Both the position numbers and the translations under genes were made by a program. A stretch of DNA of 64,000 nt from Actinacidiphila acididurans (GTDB taxonomy: Bacteria; Actinomycetota; Actinomycetes; Streptomycetales; Streptomycetaceae). Location: contig NZ_JADKYB010000008.1 of the NCBI RefSeq assembly GCF_016918855.1, positions 310,001 to 374,000 of the forward strand, written 5' to 3'. Shown here piece by piece: positions 26,472 through 34,907 of this stretch. The stretch's first letter is position 1. Each line of letters opens with the position of its first letter. The notes under the pieces were generated by a model that had not been told where the DNA came from, did not search any database, and saw only the letters and a list, made by a program, of their open reading frames with translations.

Positions 26472-27574
26472 ACACCCGTACGACTCCGGCCGCCGCCGAT
26501 GGAAACCGCCGGCACTCCCGGGACAAGTCTCCGGAACCCGCACGGGAAGGCGAGCCCATGAACACCGGCACCGCACCGGCCCCGGCCAAGGAGGAGGCCG
26601 AAGCCGGCGCGCGGGCCTCGCTGACCCGCCGCCTGCTGGAGACCCCCGAGGTCGGCGTGGTCGCCGCCTGCGTGGTGGTCTTCGTGGCGCTCGCGCTGGA
26701 CAAGTCCACCTTCGCCAGTGCCGTCAACCTCCAGGGCATGGGCTTCGACCTGGCCCAGTACGGCCTGATCGCCATCGGGGAGTCCCTGGTCATCCTCACC
26801 GGCGGCATCGACCTGTCGGTCGGGGCGCTGCTGGGCACCAGCGTCATCCTGATGTCCTGGTTCAACGTACGGGCCGGACTGCCGCCGGTGCTGGCGATCC
26901 TGGTCACCCTGGCGATCGCCGGCGCGGTCGGCCTGATCCACGGACTGGCCGTCACCCGGCTGAAGATGCCGCCGTTCGTGGTCACCCTGGTCACCTACAC
27001 CGTCGCCCAGGGCGTCACTCTGGCCATCACCTCGGGCACCTCCATCATCGGCATCGGCGGCACCTTCAGCGACATCGGCCAGACGTACGTGGCGCAGATC
27101 CCGCTGCCGCTGATCCTGTTCGCGGTGGTGGCGCTGGCGGCCTGGTTCTTCCTGGAGCGCACCTACGTCGGCCGGCAGGTCTACGCGGTCGGCGGCAACC
27201 CGGAGGCGGCCCGGCTGGCCGGTATCCGCGGCGACCGGCGGGTGGTGTCGATGTACGTCACCAGTTCGCTGCTCTCGGCGTTCGCCGGGATCATGGTGCT
27301 CGGCCGGATGGGCGTCGGCTCGGCCAGCGGCGTCGGCGTCGGGTGGGAGCTGTCCGCGATCGCCGCGGCCGTCATCGGCGGGGTGAGCCTGGTGGGCGGC
27401 CAGGGCCGCATCCTCGGCATCGTGGCCGGCACGATCCTGCTGGAGCTCATCAACAACGGCCTGACCACGCTCCAGATCAACTCCAACTACACCAATATCG
27501 TGCTGGGTTGCGTCCTCGGCATCGCGATCACGGCCGACCGGCTGCGGGCCAGAAGCGTCGCCCGCCGCGGCTGA
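26468..27574 (+). CDS. Sugar ABC transporter permease (AraH/RbsC type)
   Basis: This 368-residue inner-membrane protein has a charged N-terminal tail of about 60 residues and eight to ten membrane spans. Family motifs are LVILTGGIDLSVGALLG, VTRLKMPPFVVTLVTY and the EAA-like coupling loop GRQVYAVGGNPEAARLAGI. It forms the sugar channel with the preceding ATPase. The first ATG (26468) overlaps the ATPase stop as ATGA; a second in-frame ATG at 26558 with upstream GGCGAG could give a shorter N-terminus, and the intervening tail is unusually hydrophilic. It is followed by the secreted arabinofuranosidase after 78 bases. Confidence 0.93.
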   Translation: MNTRTTPAAADGNRRHSRDKSPEPAREGEPMNTGTAPAPAKEEAEAGARASLTRRLLETPEVGVVAACVVVFVALALDKSTFASAVNLQGMGFDLAQYGLIAIGESLVILTGGIDLSVGALLGTSVILMSWFNVRAGLPPVLAILVTLAIAGAVGLIHGLAVTRLKMPPFVVTLVTYTVAQGVTLAITSGTSIIGIGGTFSDIGQTYVAQIPLPLILFAVVALAAWFFLERTYVGRQVYAVGGNPEAARLAGIRGDRRVVSMYVTSSLLSAFAGIMVLGRMGVGSASGVGVGWELSAIAAAVIGGVSLVGGQGRILGIVAGTILLELINNGLTTLQINSNYTNIVLGCVLGIAITADRLRARSVARRG

Positions 27575-27652
27575 CCCGCGGCCCGCCCCTCCCGCGATCC
27601 CCGCCGATCCTCCCTGATCCCCCCACCCATCCCCCCACCGAGGAGGACGAGC

Positions 27653-29221
27653 ATGTCCGCATCCGTATCGCCCCAATTGTTACGGCAATTCCGGAAATGG
27701 GCGCTGGCTGTCGCCGCCGCCGTCACGCTCCTCGCGGGCGTCCTGGTCGGCGGCAGCCAGACCTCGCAGGCGGCCGGCTCGCTGCCCTGCGACCTCTACG
27801 CCGCCGGCGGCACCCCCTGTGTGGCCGCGCACAGCACCACCCGCGCCCTGTACAGCTCCTACAACGGTTCGCTGTACCAGGTCCGGCGCGCCTCGGACAA
27901 CACGACCAAGGACATCGGCGTCCTGAGCGCCGGCGGCTACGCCAACGCCGCCACACAGGACTCCTTCTGCTCCGGCACCACCTGCGTCATCACCGTCGTC
28001 TACGACCAGACCGGCCGCGGCAACAACCTCACCCAGGCGCCCGGCGGCGGCGCGGCCGGCGGCCCGGACAACCTGGCCAACGCGACCGCCGCGCCCACCA
28101 CGGTCGGCGGCCACAAGGCGTACGGCGTCTTCGTCGCCCCCGGCACCGGATACCGCAACGACCACACGTCCGGCATCGCGACAGGGGACAACCCCGAGGG
28201 CATGTACGCGATCTTCGACGGCACGCACTACAACGGCGGCTGCTGCTTCGACTACGGCAACGCCGAGACCAGCAACAACGACACGGGCAACGGCCACATG
28301 GAGGCCATCTACTTCGGCAACATCAAGGTCTGGGGCTACGGCGCCGGCAACGGCCCCTGGGTGATGGCCGACCTGGAGAACGGCCTGTTCTCCGGCGTGA
28401 ACCAGCACTACAACGCCAACGACCCGACGGTGAACTACCGCTATCTGACCGCCATGGTCAAGGGCGGCGCGAACCAGTGGGCCATCCGCGGCGGCAACGC
28501 GCAGTCCGGCGGCCTGTCCACCTTCTACAGCGGGGTGCGGCCCAACGTCTCCGGCTACAACCCGATGCACAAGGAGGGCGCGATCATCCTCGGCATCGGC
28601 GGCGACAACAGCAAGGGCGCGCAGGGCACCTTCTACGAGGGTGTGATGACCTCCGGCTATCCGTCCGACGCCACCGAGAACGCCGTCCAGGCCAACATCG
28701 CCTCGGTCGGCTACGGCGGCTCCTCCACCGGCGGCGGCACGGGCTCGCTGACACCGGGCTCGCGGATCTCGCTCCAGGCCACGACCGCGTGCTGCACCAC
28801 CGACTACGTCCGGCACGACGACAGCGACAGCAACGTGGTGATCTCCAACATCGCCTCCTCGTCCTCGGCCACGGACAAGGCGGACGCGACCTGGATCGTC
28901 CGGGCCGGGCTGGCCAACAGCTCCTGCGTGTCCTTCGAGTCGGCGAACGCCTCGGGGCAGTACCTGCGGCACCAGAACTACCAGCTGCATCTGAGCGGCA
29001 ACGACGGCTCGTCCACGTTCACCCAGGACGCCACCTTCTGCCCCCAGTCGGGCAACAACGGCCAGGGGTACTCCTTCCAGTCGGTCAACTACACCAACCG
29101 GTACCTGCGGCACTACAACTACACGGTGTACATCGCCTCCAACGGCGGCTCCAACACCTTCGACAGCGCCACCTCCTGGAACGACGACACCAGCTGGCTC
29201 GTCGCCCAGCCCTGGAGCTGA
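27653..29221 (+). CDS. Secreted alpha-L-arabinofuranosidase, GH54 with CBM42
   Basis: This 522-residue secreted enzyme releases L-arabinofuranose from arabinoxylan and arabinan. A signal peptide (about 1-40, TSQAAG cleavage region) precedes the GH54 domain (about 42-350), which carries the family's vicinal Cys pair C197-C198 ([10 protein letters not shown]), the nucleophile E242 in DLENGLFSG and the acid/base D318 in GIGGDNSKG, by correspondence with fungal AbfB. After a short Ser/Gly linker the C-terminal CBM42 (about 365-522) binds arabinose side chains ([33 protein letters not shown] beta-trefoil repeats). ATG at 27653 has AGGAGG six bases upstream. It is the last gene behind the arabinose transporter and is followed by a strong terminator. 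Confidence 0.95.
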   Translation: MSASVSPQLLRQFRKWALAVAAAVTLLAGVLVGGSQTSQAAGSLPCDLYAAGGTPCVAAHSTTRALYSSYNGSLYQVRRASDNTTKDIGVLSAGGYANAATQDSFCSGTTCVITVVYDQTGRGNNLTQAPGGGAAGGPDNLANATAAPTTVGGHKAYGVFVAPGTGYRNDHTSGIATGDNPEGMYAIFDGTHYNGGCCFDYGNAETSNNDTGNGHMEAIYFGNIKVWGYGAGNGPWVMADLENGLFSGVNQHYNANDPTVNYRYLTAMVKGGANQWAIRGGNAQSGGLSTFYSGVRPNVSGYNPMHKEGAIILGIGGDNSKGAQGTFYEGVMTSGYPSDATENAVQANIASVGYGGSSTGGGTGSLTPGSRISLQATTACCTTDYVRHDDSDSNVVISNIASSSSATDKADATWIVRAGLANSSCVSFESANASGQYLRHQNYQLHLSGNDGSSTFTQDATFCPQSGNNGQGYSFQSVNYTNRYLRHYNYTVYIASNGGSNTFDSATSWNDDTSWLVAQPWS

Positions 29222-29251
29222 CCGAAGCCGCCGGTGACGATCCCGGCCGTC

Positions 29252-29296
29252 CGCGCCGTGCCGCTCCCCGGCCCGCCCCGGGGGCGGCACGGCGCG
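29252..29296 (+). terminator. Terminator after the arabinofuranosidase
   Basis: CGCGCCGTGCCGC (29252-29264) and GCGGCACGGCGCG (29284-29296) form a perfect 13-pair stem with a 19-base loop, 30 bases after the stop. Confidence 0.8.
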
Positions 29297-29366
29297 CCAC
29301 GGGGGTTGACTGCGCAGCTCAAAGGCAGTTCCCTTGGGCGGGGCGTTCGAATGTGAAGGATTTTGG

Positions 29367-29392
29367 AAGGATCGGTGCTGTCCGCGATCCTT
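29367..29392. promoter_or_regulatory. Inverted repeat upstream of the epimerase
   Basis: AAGGATCG and CGATCCTT are exact inverted arms with a 10-base spacer, ending 22 bases before the start codon. It could be an operator or a leader hairpin; no regulator gene is adjacent. Confidence 0.4.
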
Positions 29393-29414
29393 CGCGCAAG
29401 GGGAGGGAACCGCT

Positions 29415-30392
29415 GTGCGGGTCGTGGTCATCGGGGGCACCGGTCATGTCGGCAGCTACCTGGTACCGCGGCTGGTACGCCGCGGACACGACGTGACGGT
29501 CGTCACCCGCGGCCCCAGCGAGCCCTACCACCCGGACGCCGCCTGGGACGAGGTGAAGCGGGTCCACGCCGACCGGTCCGCCGAGGACGCGGCCGGCACG
29601 TTCGGCGCCCGCATCGCCGGCTTCGGCGCCGACGCCGTGGTGGACATGGTCTGCTTCACCCCCGACAGCGCCCGCGCGCTGACCGAGGCATTGCGCGGCG
29701 CCACGGGCCACCTGCTGCACTGCGGCACCGTGTGGGTGCACGGCGTGCCGACCGAGGTCCCGGTCACCGAGGACGCGCCCCGCAGGCCGTTCGGCGACTA
29801 CGGCGTGCACAAGGCGGCCGCGGAGTCGTACCTGCTCGGGCAGTCCCTCGCCGGCGGTGTGCCCACCACGGTGCTGCACCCCGGACACATCAGCGGACCC
29901 GGCTGGGTCCCGGTCAACCCGGCCGGCAACCTCGATCCCGACGTCTTCGGGATGCTCGCCCGGGGCGAGGAGCTGTGGCTGCCCAACTCCGGCCTGGAGA
30001 CGCTGCACCACGTCCACGCCGACGACGTCGCCCAGTCCTTCGAACTGGCCCTGCACGACCCCGCGGCGTCCGTCGGGCGGGCCTTCCACATCTGCTCGGA
30101 GCGCGCGCTCACCCTGCGCGGCTACGCGGAAGCGGTGGCCGGCTGGTTCGGCCGCCCCGCGATGCTCCACTTCGCCCCCTTCGAGCAGTGGGCCGCCGGC
30201 GTGAGCGGGCAGGAGGCCGGCCGCACGTACGAGCACATCGCCCGCAGCACCAACGTGAGCATCGACCGGGCCCGCCGCGTGCTCGGCTACGCCCCCCGCC
30301 ACACCTCGCTCCAGGCCGTCCGTGAGGCGCTGGCCTGGCTCGTCGCCGCCGGCAGGATCGACACCGGCGGCCGGCCGCTCAGCCCCGCCTGA
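29415..30392 (+). CDS. NAD-dependent epimerase/dehydratase-family protein
   Basis: This extended-SDR protein of 325 residues opens with VVVIGGTGHVGSYLVPRLVR, an NAD-binding GxxGxxG. It has the candidate active-site pattern YGVHKAAAES (YxxxK) and a C-terminal substrate region. It resembles nucleotide-sugar epimerases and isoflavone-reductase-like SDRs; the substrate is not evident. GTG at 29415 with GGGAGGG seven bases upstream is preferred over the upstream extension to 29334, which adds an unrelated leader. It is separated from the arabinose operon by a terminator and from gvpO by a hairpin, so it is its own unit. An inverted repeat precedes it. Confidence 0.88.
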   Translation: MRVVVIGGTGHVGSYLVPRLVRRGHDVTVVTRGPSEPYHPDAAWDEVKRVHADRSAEDAAGTFGARIAGFGADAVVDMVCFTPDSARALTEALRGATGHLLHCGTVWVHGVPTEVPVTEDAPRRPFGDYGVHKAAAESYLLGQSLAGGVPTTVLHPGHISGPGWVPVNPAGNLDPDVFGMLARGEELWLPNSGLETLHHVHADDVAQSFELALHDPAASVGRAFHICSERALTLRGYAEAVAGWFGRPAMLHFAPFEQWAAGVSGQEAGRTYEHIARSTNVSIDRARRVLGYAPRHTSLQAVREALAWLVAAGRIDTGGRPLSPA

Positions 30393-30397
30393 TCCCG

Positions 30398-30418
30398 CGG
30401 CGGCTCTGTGAGCCGCCG
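30398..30418 (+). terminator. Terminator after the epimerase
   Basis: CGGCGGCTC-TGT-GAGCCGCCG is a perfect 9-pair hairpin with a 3-base loop, five bases after the stop. It insulates the gas-vesicle cluster. Confidence 0.8.
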
Positions 30419-30510
30419 TCGTGTGCATACGTTCGAGGGCCCAGGGCAGGTGACCGGAGGCCGCCCGAAGCGGGCGGCACGGCCCAAAACCCTCATCCCT
30501 GGACGGCATC

Positions 30511-30804
30511 ATGGCGACGAAGGACACCGACCGCGACACCTCGGGCGAACGGATCCCGATGGCCGAGGCGCTGCGCGCGGTGACCTCGGGACTCGCTCTC
30601 ATGCTCGAGCACCCGCCGGCCGGTGTGACGTCGCTGAAGTCCACGGACGAGGGCTGGACCGCGCAGGTGGAGGTCGTGGAGGTCCCCAGGATCCCCGACA
30701 CCGCCAGCGTGATGGCCTCCTACCGGGTCGACCTCGACGCGCGGGGCGAGATCGTCTCCTACGAGCGCGTCGCCCGGTATCCGAGGGGCCGAGTGGACCA
30801 CTGA
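30511..30804 (+). CDS. gvpO: Gas vesicle protein GvpO
   Basis: This 97-residue protein resembles GvpO: MAEALRAVTSGLALMLEHPP, then GWTAQVEVVEVPRIPDTASV and MASYRVDLDARGEIVSYERV. GvpO is essential for vesicle formation in haloarchaea and leads the Streptomyces gvp clusters, apparently as an assembly or regulatory factor. ATG at 30511. The gap of 102 bases to gvpA is the largest within the cluster apart from those around gvpG, so gvpA may have its own promoter. All following genes to 36491 point the same way. Confidence 0.92.
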   Translation: MATKDTDRDTSGERIPMAEALRAVTSGLALMLEHPPAGVTSLKSTDEGWTAQVEVVEVPRIPDTASVMASYRVDLDARGEIVSYERVARYPRGRVDH

Positions 30805-30906
30805 CCGGAAGGCAGCCGGCCGGGTGCGGAACGCACCGCGGGGGCACCGGCATGCCGTTTTTCACCTGGCTCCGCCAGGAGCCCAGCAACGAAAGGATGA
30901 TGCGGT

Positions 30907-31356
30907 GTGAGCGTTGTCGCAGCCGGCAACTCATCCGTCGCCCGTGCCGATCAGGGAGGGGGCGGCTCGGGCACTCTCTACGACGTCCTGGAACTGATCC
31001 TCGATCGGGGGCTCGTCATCGACGCCTTCGTCCGTGTCTCACTGGTCGGCATCGAGATCCTCAAGATCGACGCGAGGATCGTGGTCGCGTCCGTGGACAC
31101 CTACCTCCGGTTCGCCGAGGCGTGCAACCGGCTGGACCTCGAATCCGGCCGCAAGGCGCCCACCCAGCTCACCGACATCGTCGGCGAGGCCACCGAGTCC
31201 GGCGCGAAGGGCAAGTCGAAGGGCGCCCTCACCGGAGCGGTGGAGGCCATCACCGAGGGCCTGCGCGGTGACGACTCCGACGAGGAACGCGGCGAACGCA
31301 GCGAACGCAAGCCCGCAAGCAGCCGCCGTACCAGCGCTCGCCGACGGGAGGACTGA
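30907..31356 (+). CDS. gvpA: Gas vesicle structural protein GvpA family
   Basis: This is a GvpA-fold protein of 149 residues. The core (about 22-80) [20 protein letters not shown] and [20 protein letters not shown] is the amphipathic helix-strand-strand-helix that packs into the vesicle wall ribs. It is far longer than classical cyanobacterial or haloarchaeal GvpA (about 70-76 residues): a hydrophilic Lys/Glu/Ser-rich tail of about 65 residues ([22 protein letters not shown]) follows, so it may instead act like GvpJ/GvpS minor proteins. It is the only full GvpA-like candidate for the main shell in this cluster, besides GvpJ and GvpS. GTG at 30907. Confidence 0.88.
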   Translation: MSVVAAGNSSVARADQGGGGSGTLYDVLELILDRGLVIDAFVRVSLVGIEILKIDARIVVASVDTYLRFAEACNRLDLESGRKAPTQLTDIVGEATESGAKGKSKGALTGAVEAITEGLRGDDSDEERGERSERKPASSRRTSARRRED

Positions 31357-31359
31357 CCG

Positions 31360-32073
31360 TTGCCCACGTACATCTACGCCATCGCCCGCGCCGGACACCC
31401 GGCGCCGCCCGACGGCCTCACCGGTGTCGGCGAACCGGCCCACACCATAAGGGTGTTGAAGGCCGGCGGCCTGAGCCTGGTGGCCGGCGACGCCCCGACG
31501 GGGCTGCGCGCCAGACGCCGTGACGTCTTGGCCCACCAGCTCGTCCTGGAACGGCTGCTGGACGACGGCCCGGTGCTGCCCATGCGGTTCGGCCTGGTGG
31601 CCCCCGACGACGACGAGGCCGTCGCGGCCATCGCCGCCCGCGAGGAGGAGTACCAGAGCCGGCTGACCGCGGTCGAGGGCTGCCGCGAGTACAACCTGAA
31701 GGTCACCCGGCAGCAGGACGACGCACTGCGGGAGGTCCTGGAAGAGGTCCCCGAGGCCAAGCGGCTCAACGACCTCACCCGGCAGGACCCGCAGGCCCAG
31801 CGGGAGAAGGTGGCCCTGGGCGAACTGCTCTCCCGCGAAATGGAGGCCCGCCGCGAGAGCGAGGCGCAGCAGGTCGCCGCCGCCCTCACCCCGCGCGCCG
31901 AGCGGACCAGCGTCGCGGCGCCGGTCGGCGACGGCTTCCTGAACGCCTCCTTCCTGGTCCGGCGGGACCGGGCCGCCGCCTTCCTGGAAGCGGTCCACGC
32001 GGAGGCCGAACGGCGCGGTGACGCCTACACCTTCCATCTGAACGGGCCGCTGCCGCCGTACAGCTTCGTCTGA
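31360..32073 (+). CDS. gvpF: Gas vesicle protein GvpF (GvpF/L family)
   Basis: This 237-residue GvpF/GvpL-family assembly protein starts at TTG 31360 (MPTYIYAIARAG), three bases after the gvpA stop. Conserved blocks are LVLERLLDDGPVLPMRFGLV in the first half, a helical middle (about 85-165) and the C-terminal INGPxPPYSF-like FHLNGPLPPYSFV. GvpF binds GvpA and the growing nucleus during assembly. A second, longer member (GvpL) occurs at 34904. Both share the fold but differ in the middle. Confidence 0.92.
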   Translation: MPTYIYAIARAGHPAPPDGLTGVGEPAHTIRVLKAGGLSLVAGDAPTGLRARRRDVLAHQLVLERLLDDGPVLPMRFGLVAPDDDEAVAAIAAREEEYQSRLTAVEGCREYNLKVTRQQDDALREVLEEVPEAKRLNDLTRQDPQAQREKVALGELLSREMEARRESEAQQVAAALTPRAERTSVAAPVGDGFLNASFLVRRDRAAAFLEAVHAEAERRGDAYTFHLNGPLPPYSFV

Positions 32074-32170
32074 CGCGGAGCGCACGGCACGGGCACCGCA
32101 CGGGCGCCGAACGGGCGCGGCCCGGCACTCGGGCAAGACGCCACAGCAAGCAACAGCGAGGAACAGCACG

Positions 32171-32425
32171 ATGGGTCTCATCACCGGACTGCTCACCCTG
32201 CCCCTGGCGCCGCTGCGCGGCACGGCATGGGTGATCGAGCAGGTGGTCGTGCAGGCGGAGCGGGAGGCGTACGACCCCGAGCCCGTCCGGCGGGAACTCG
32301 CCGCGCTGGAACGCGATCTGGTGGACGGCCGGATCGGCGAGGCGGAGTTCGAGGAGCGCGAGGACCGGCTCCTGGACCGGCTGGAGGCCATGGAGGAACA
32401 GCAGCGCCGGCTCTCCCGCGGCTGA
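32171..32425 (+). CDS. gvpG: Gas vesicle protein GvpG
   Basis: This 84-residue protein has the GvpG pattern: a hydrophobic start (MGLITGLLTLPLAPLRGTAW) followed by a long charged helix with paired Glu/Arg (RRELAALERDLVDGRIGEAE, EREDRLLDRLEAMEEQQRRL), probably a coiled coil. GvpG is a minor accessory protein of vesicle nucleation. ATG at 32171 has GAGGAA eight bases upstream. It is flanked by 97- and 102-base gaps. Confidence 0.92.
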   Translation: MGLITGLLTLPLAPLRGTAWVIEQVVVQAEREAYDPEPVRRELAALERDLVDGRIGEAEFEEREDRLLDRLEAMEEQQRRLSRG

Positions 32426-32527
32426 CCGCCGCCGGCTCCGGCCGGCCCCCGCCGCCCCGCCGGCCGCGCCCCCTCCCGGGCGCCCCTGCCACGGCAGGCC
32501 ATGACGAACAACGAGGTGACACCAGTA

Positions 32528-33124
32528 ATGATGACGAACGCGAAAATCGGCGTGGCCGTGGTGGGCGGGTACATGCTCGGCCGTACCAAGAAGGCCAAAC
32601 TCGCGCTGGGCCTGGGCATGTTCCTGGCCGGCAAGAAATTCGCCCTCGACGGCGACGCCCTGAGAAAGGCACTCGGCTCGCCGGTGATCGGCGAACTCAA
32701 CGGCCAGGTACGCGAACAGATCGTGGACGCCACCCGTACCGCGGCCAAGGAAGCCCTCACCAAGCGCGTCGGCGGCATCGCCGACAGCCTGCACGAGCGC
32801 AGCCTCGCGCTCAACCGGGCCGACGACGAGGACGATCTCGACGACGCGGAGGACGACGAGCCGCGCGACGACGGCGACTTCGACGACGCCGACGAGCCCG
32901 ACGACCGGGCCGCGAAGAAGAGCACCAAGTCCGGCGGCCGGTCCGTCCCCCGCTCGTCGTCCGGCGGTACGGGCAAGGCCCGGCGTACCGCGAGCGCCGC
33001 GGGCAAGGCGGCCGGCGGCAAGGGGCGGTCAACGAGCCGCACCACGACCAGAGCGGCCGACGGCGCGGGCAAGGCCGCGAGCGGCGCCGCCAAGCGGACC
33101 AGCGGAGGTGCGCACAATGCCTGA
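32528..33124 (+). CDS. gvpY: Gas-vesicle cluster protein GvpY-like
   Basis: This corresponds by position and composition to GvpY of Streptomyces gvp clusters. From ATG 32528 (MMTNAKIGVAVVGGYMLG; GAGGTG nine bases upstream) it has 198 residues; an alternative ATG at 32501 adds nine residues. The N-terminus (about 6-35) is hydrophobic and glycine-rich with a short LGRTKKAKLALGLGMFLAGK segment, then a helical region (about 50-95), an acidic stretch (DDEDDLDDAEDDEP) and a Lys/Ala/Gly/Ser-rich basic tail (KAAGGKGRS) reminiscent of histone-like or phasin tails. The function is unknown. Its stop overlaps the next start by eight bases, so the two proteins are probably made together. Confidence 0.75.
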   Translation: MMTNAKIGVAVVGGYMLGRTKKAKLALGLGMFLAGKKFALDGDALRKALGSPVIGELNGQVREQIVDATRTAAKEALTKRVGGIADSLHERSLALNRADDEDDLDDAEDDEPRDDGDFDDADEPDDRAAKKSTKSGGRSVPRSSSGGTGKARRTASAAGKAAGGKGRSTSRTTTRAADGAGKAASGAAKRTSGGAHNA

Positions 33125-34388
33125 GTCCACGACCGGCACTCTCAAGGACACCCTCACCCGCGGCCCGGAGGCCGACCGGCTGAAGGAGGAGCTGTTCGGC
33201 TACCTCCAGGCGCGCACCCGCAAGACCGTCGCCGGCCTCGGCGACCGGCTCGGCCGCGGTGTGACCGGGCTGGGCGAGCAGGGGGTCACGGGCCTGGCCG
33301 GCCCGCTGGCCAAGGGCGTCGGCGCGCTGCGCGACGGCGGCTCGCCCACCCGCGCCGTGGCGGCCGCCGGCACCGAACACCTGAAGGACAAGGTGAAGGG
33401 CGGCTTCAAGGGCCTGCTGGGAAAGATCGGCAAGAAGTCCAAGGGCGGCGGCGGGAAGTCGAAGTCGGTCACCGTGGTGGAGGACATCGACGTCGGCGTG
33501 CCCGTGCGCGAGGCCTACGACCAGTGGAGCCGCTTCCAGGACTTCAGCACCTTCGCCAAGGGCGTCGTCAACGTCGAGCGCGCCGACGACACGACCAGCA
33601 ACTGGACGGTCAAGGTCGCCAAGTCCACCCGCAGCTGGAAGGCGAACGTCACCGAACAGGTGCCGGACGAGCGCATCGCCTGGACCACGGAGGGCGCCAA
33701 GGGCAAGGTCCGCGGCGTGGTCACCTTCCACCCGCTGGGCGAGAACCTGACCCGGGTCCTGCTGGTCCTGGAGTACTTCCCCAAGGGCCTGTTCGAGAAG
33801 ACCGGCAACATCTGGCGGGCCCAGGGCCGCCGCGCCCGGCTCGACCTGAAGCTCTACCGCAAGTACGTCATGACCAACGGCGGCCCGGAGGACGGCTGGC
33901 GCGGCGAGATCCACGACGGCGAGGTGACGACCAGTCACGAGGACGCCGTCGCGGAGGAGGAGCGCCGCGACCAGGACGAGGACGACGGAGCGGACGAGCC
34001 GGACGGGCCCGACGCCGAAGCGGCCGAGGACGACCGGGACCGGGACGACGACGAGGCCCGCGACGCGGAGGACGAGGACTACGCCGACGACCCCGACGCC
34101 GACGAGCCGGCGGACGAGGAGCGCGAGGACGACCTGCCGCGGGACGAGCTGCCCGACGACGAGTACGACGAGGACGTGCCGGACGACGAGCGCCCCGAGG
34201 ACATCGAGGACGAGGCGGACGACAGGGACTTGGCGGAGTCCGAGGACGACCGGGACGCCGAGGACTACGCCGACGAGGACGAAGAAGCGGACGACGACGA
34301 CCGGGAACCCCGGGACGAGGAGTCCGACGACACCGGCCGGGCCCGCACGGGCGGCCGCCGCAGGCGCACTGCCGCGGCGCGGCGCTGA
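33117..34388 (+). CDS. gvpZ: Gas-vesicle cluster SRPBCC protein GvpZ-like with acidic tail
   Basis: This 423-residue protein has three parts. The N-terminal region (about 1-115) is glycine-rich and helical with a Lys-rich end (KIGKKSKGGGGKSKS). An SRPBCC/polyketide-cyclase-type lipid or ligand pocket domain (about 117-250) follows: VVEDIDVGVPVREAYDQWSR, FQDFSTFAKGVVNVE, VTFHPLGENLTRVLLVLEY. The C-terminal tail (about 278-405) is extremely acidic (DDLPRDELPDDEYDEDVPDD). ATG at 33117 has GGAGG nine bases upstream and overlaps the GvpY stop; a GTG at 33108 would add three residues. It matches GvpZ of Streptomyces by position and domain. The tail probably keeps vesicle protein soluble or binds basic partners, which is my inference. 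Confidence 0.8.
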   Translation: MPESTTGTLKDTLTRGPEADRLKEELFGYLQARTRKTVAGLGDRLGRGVTGLGEQGVTGLAGPLAKGVGALRDGGSPTRAVAAAGTEHLKDKVKGGFKGLLGKIGKKSKGGGGKSKSVTVVEDIDVGVPVREAYDQWSRFQDFSTFAKGVVNVERADDTTSNWTVKVAKSTRSWKANVTEQVPDERIAWTTEGAKGKVRGVVTFHPLGENLTRVLLVLEYFPKGLFEKTGNIWRAQGRRARLDLKLYRKYVMTNGGPEDGWRGEIHDGEVTTSHEDAVAEEERRDQDEDDGADEPDGPDAEAAEDDRDRDDDEARDAEDEDYADDPDADEPADEEREDDLPRDELPDDEYDEDVPDDERPEDIEDEADDRDLAESEDDRDAEDYADEDEEADDDDREPRDEESDDTGRARTGGRRRRTAAARR

Positions 34389-34424
34389 CGCCCCGGGGCA
34401 CCGGCGGACAGAGGTGAACGACAC

Positions 34425-34907
34425 GTGACCGATTCACTGGCCGGGCGCATGGCGCCGACGGCGGGGTCCCCGTACGGGCAGCCGCCCCCGGGGGCGAACC
34501 TCGCCGACATCCTGGAACGCGTCCTGGACAAGGGCGTGGTCATCGCGGGTGACATCCGGATCAACCTGCTCGACATCGAGCTGCTGACCATCAAGCTGCG
34601 GCTGCTCGTCGCCTCCGTCGACAAGGCGAAGGAGATGGGCATCGACTGGTGGGAGCACGACCCGTCGCTGTCCCACGGGGCCCGCCGCCGGCCGTCCGCC
34701 CGCGAGGTGGAGCGGGACACCAGGGACGAGGTGGAGCGGGACGGCCGGCGCGAGGTGCCGGCCGGTGAATCACTGGCCGAGGAGAACGACCGCCTGCGCG
34801 CGGAACTCGCCCGGCTCCGCTCGGACACTCGGTCCGCGGCGGACGAGGCGCCGGCGGCCGAACCCCACGAGAAGCGCTCCCAGGCGCGGAAGGAGGACCG
34901 GTCATGA
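34425..34907 (+). CDS. gvpJ: Gas vesicle protein GvpJ
   Basis: This GvpA/J/M-family protein of 160 residues has its shell-like core at about 25-75 (LADILERVLDKGVVIAGDIR, LDIELLTIKLRLLVASVDKA, KEMGIDWW). A charged helical tail (about 76-160) follows, rich in Glu and Arg (AREVERDTRDEVERDGRREV). The GIDWW ending of the core is typical of GvpJ rather than GvpA. GTG at 34425 has AGAGGTGA eight bases upstream. It overlaps gvpL by four bases (ATGA). GvpJ is a minor component needed for nucleation. Confidence 0.9.
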   Translation: MTDSLAGRMAPTAGSPYGQPPPGANLADILERVLDKGVVIAGDIRINLLDIELLTIKLRLLVASVDKAKEMGIDWWEHDPSLSHGARRRPSAREVERDTRDEVERDGRREVPAGESLAEENDRLRAELARLRSDTRSAADEAPAAEPHEKRSQARKEDRS

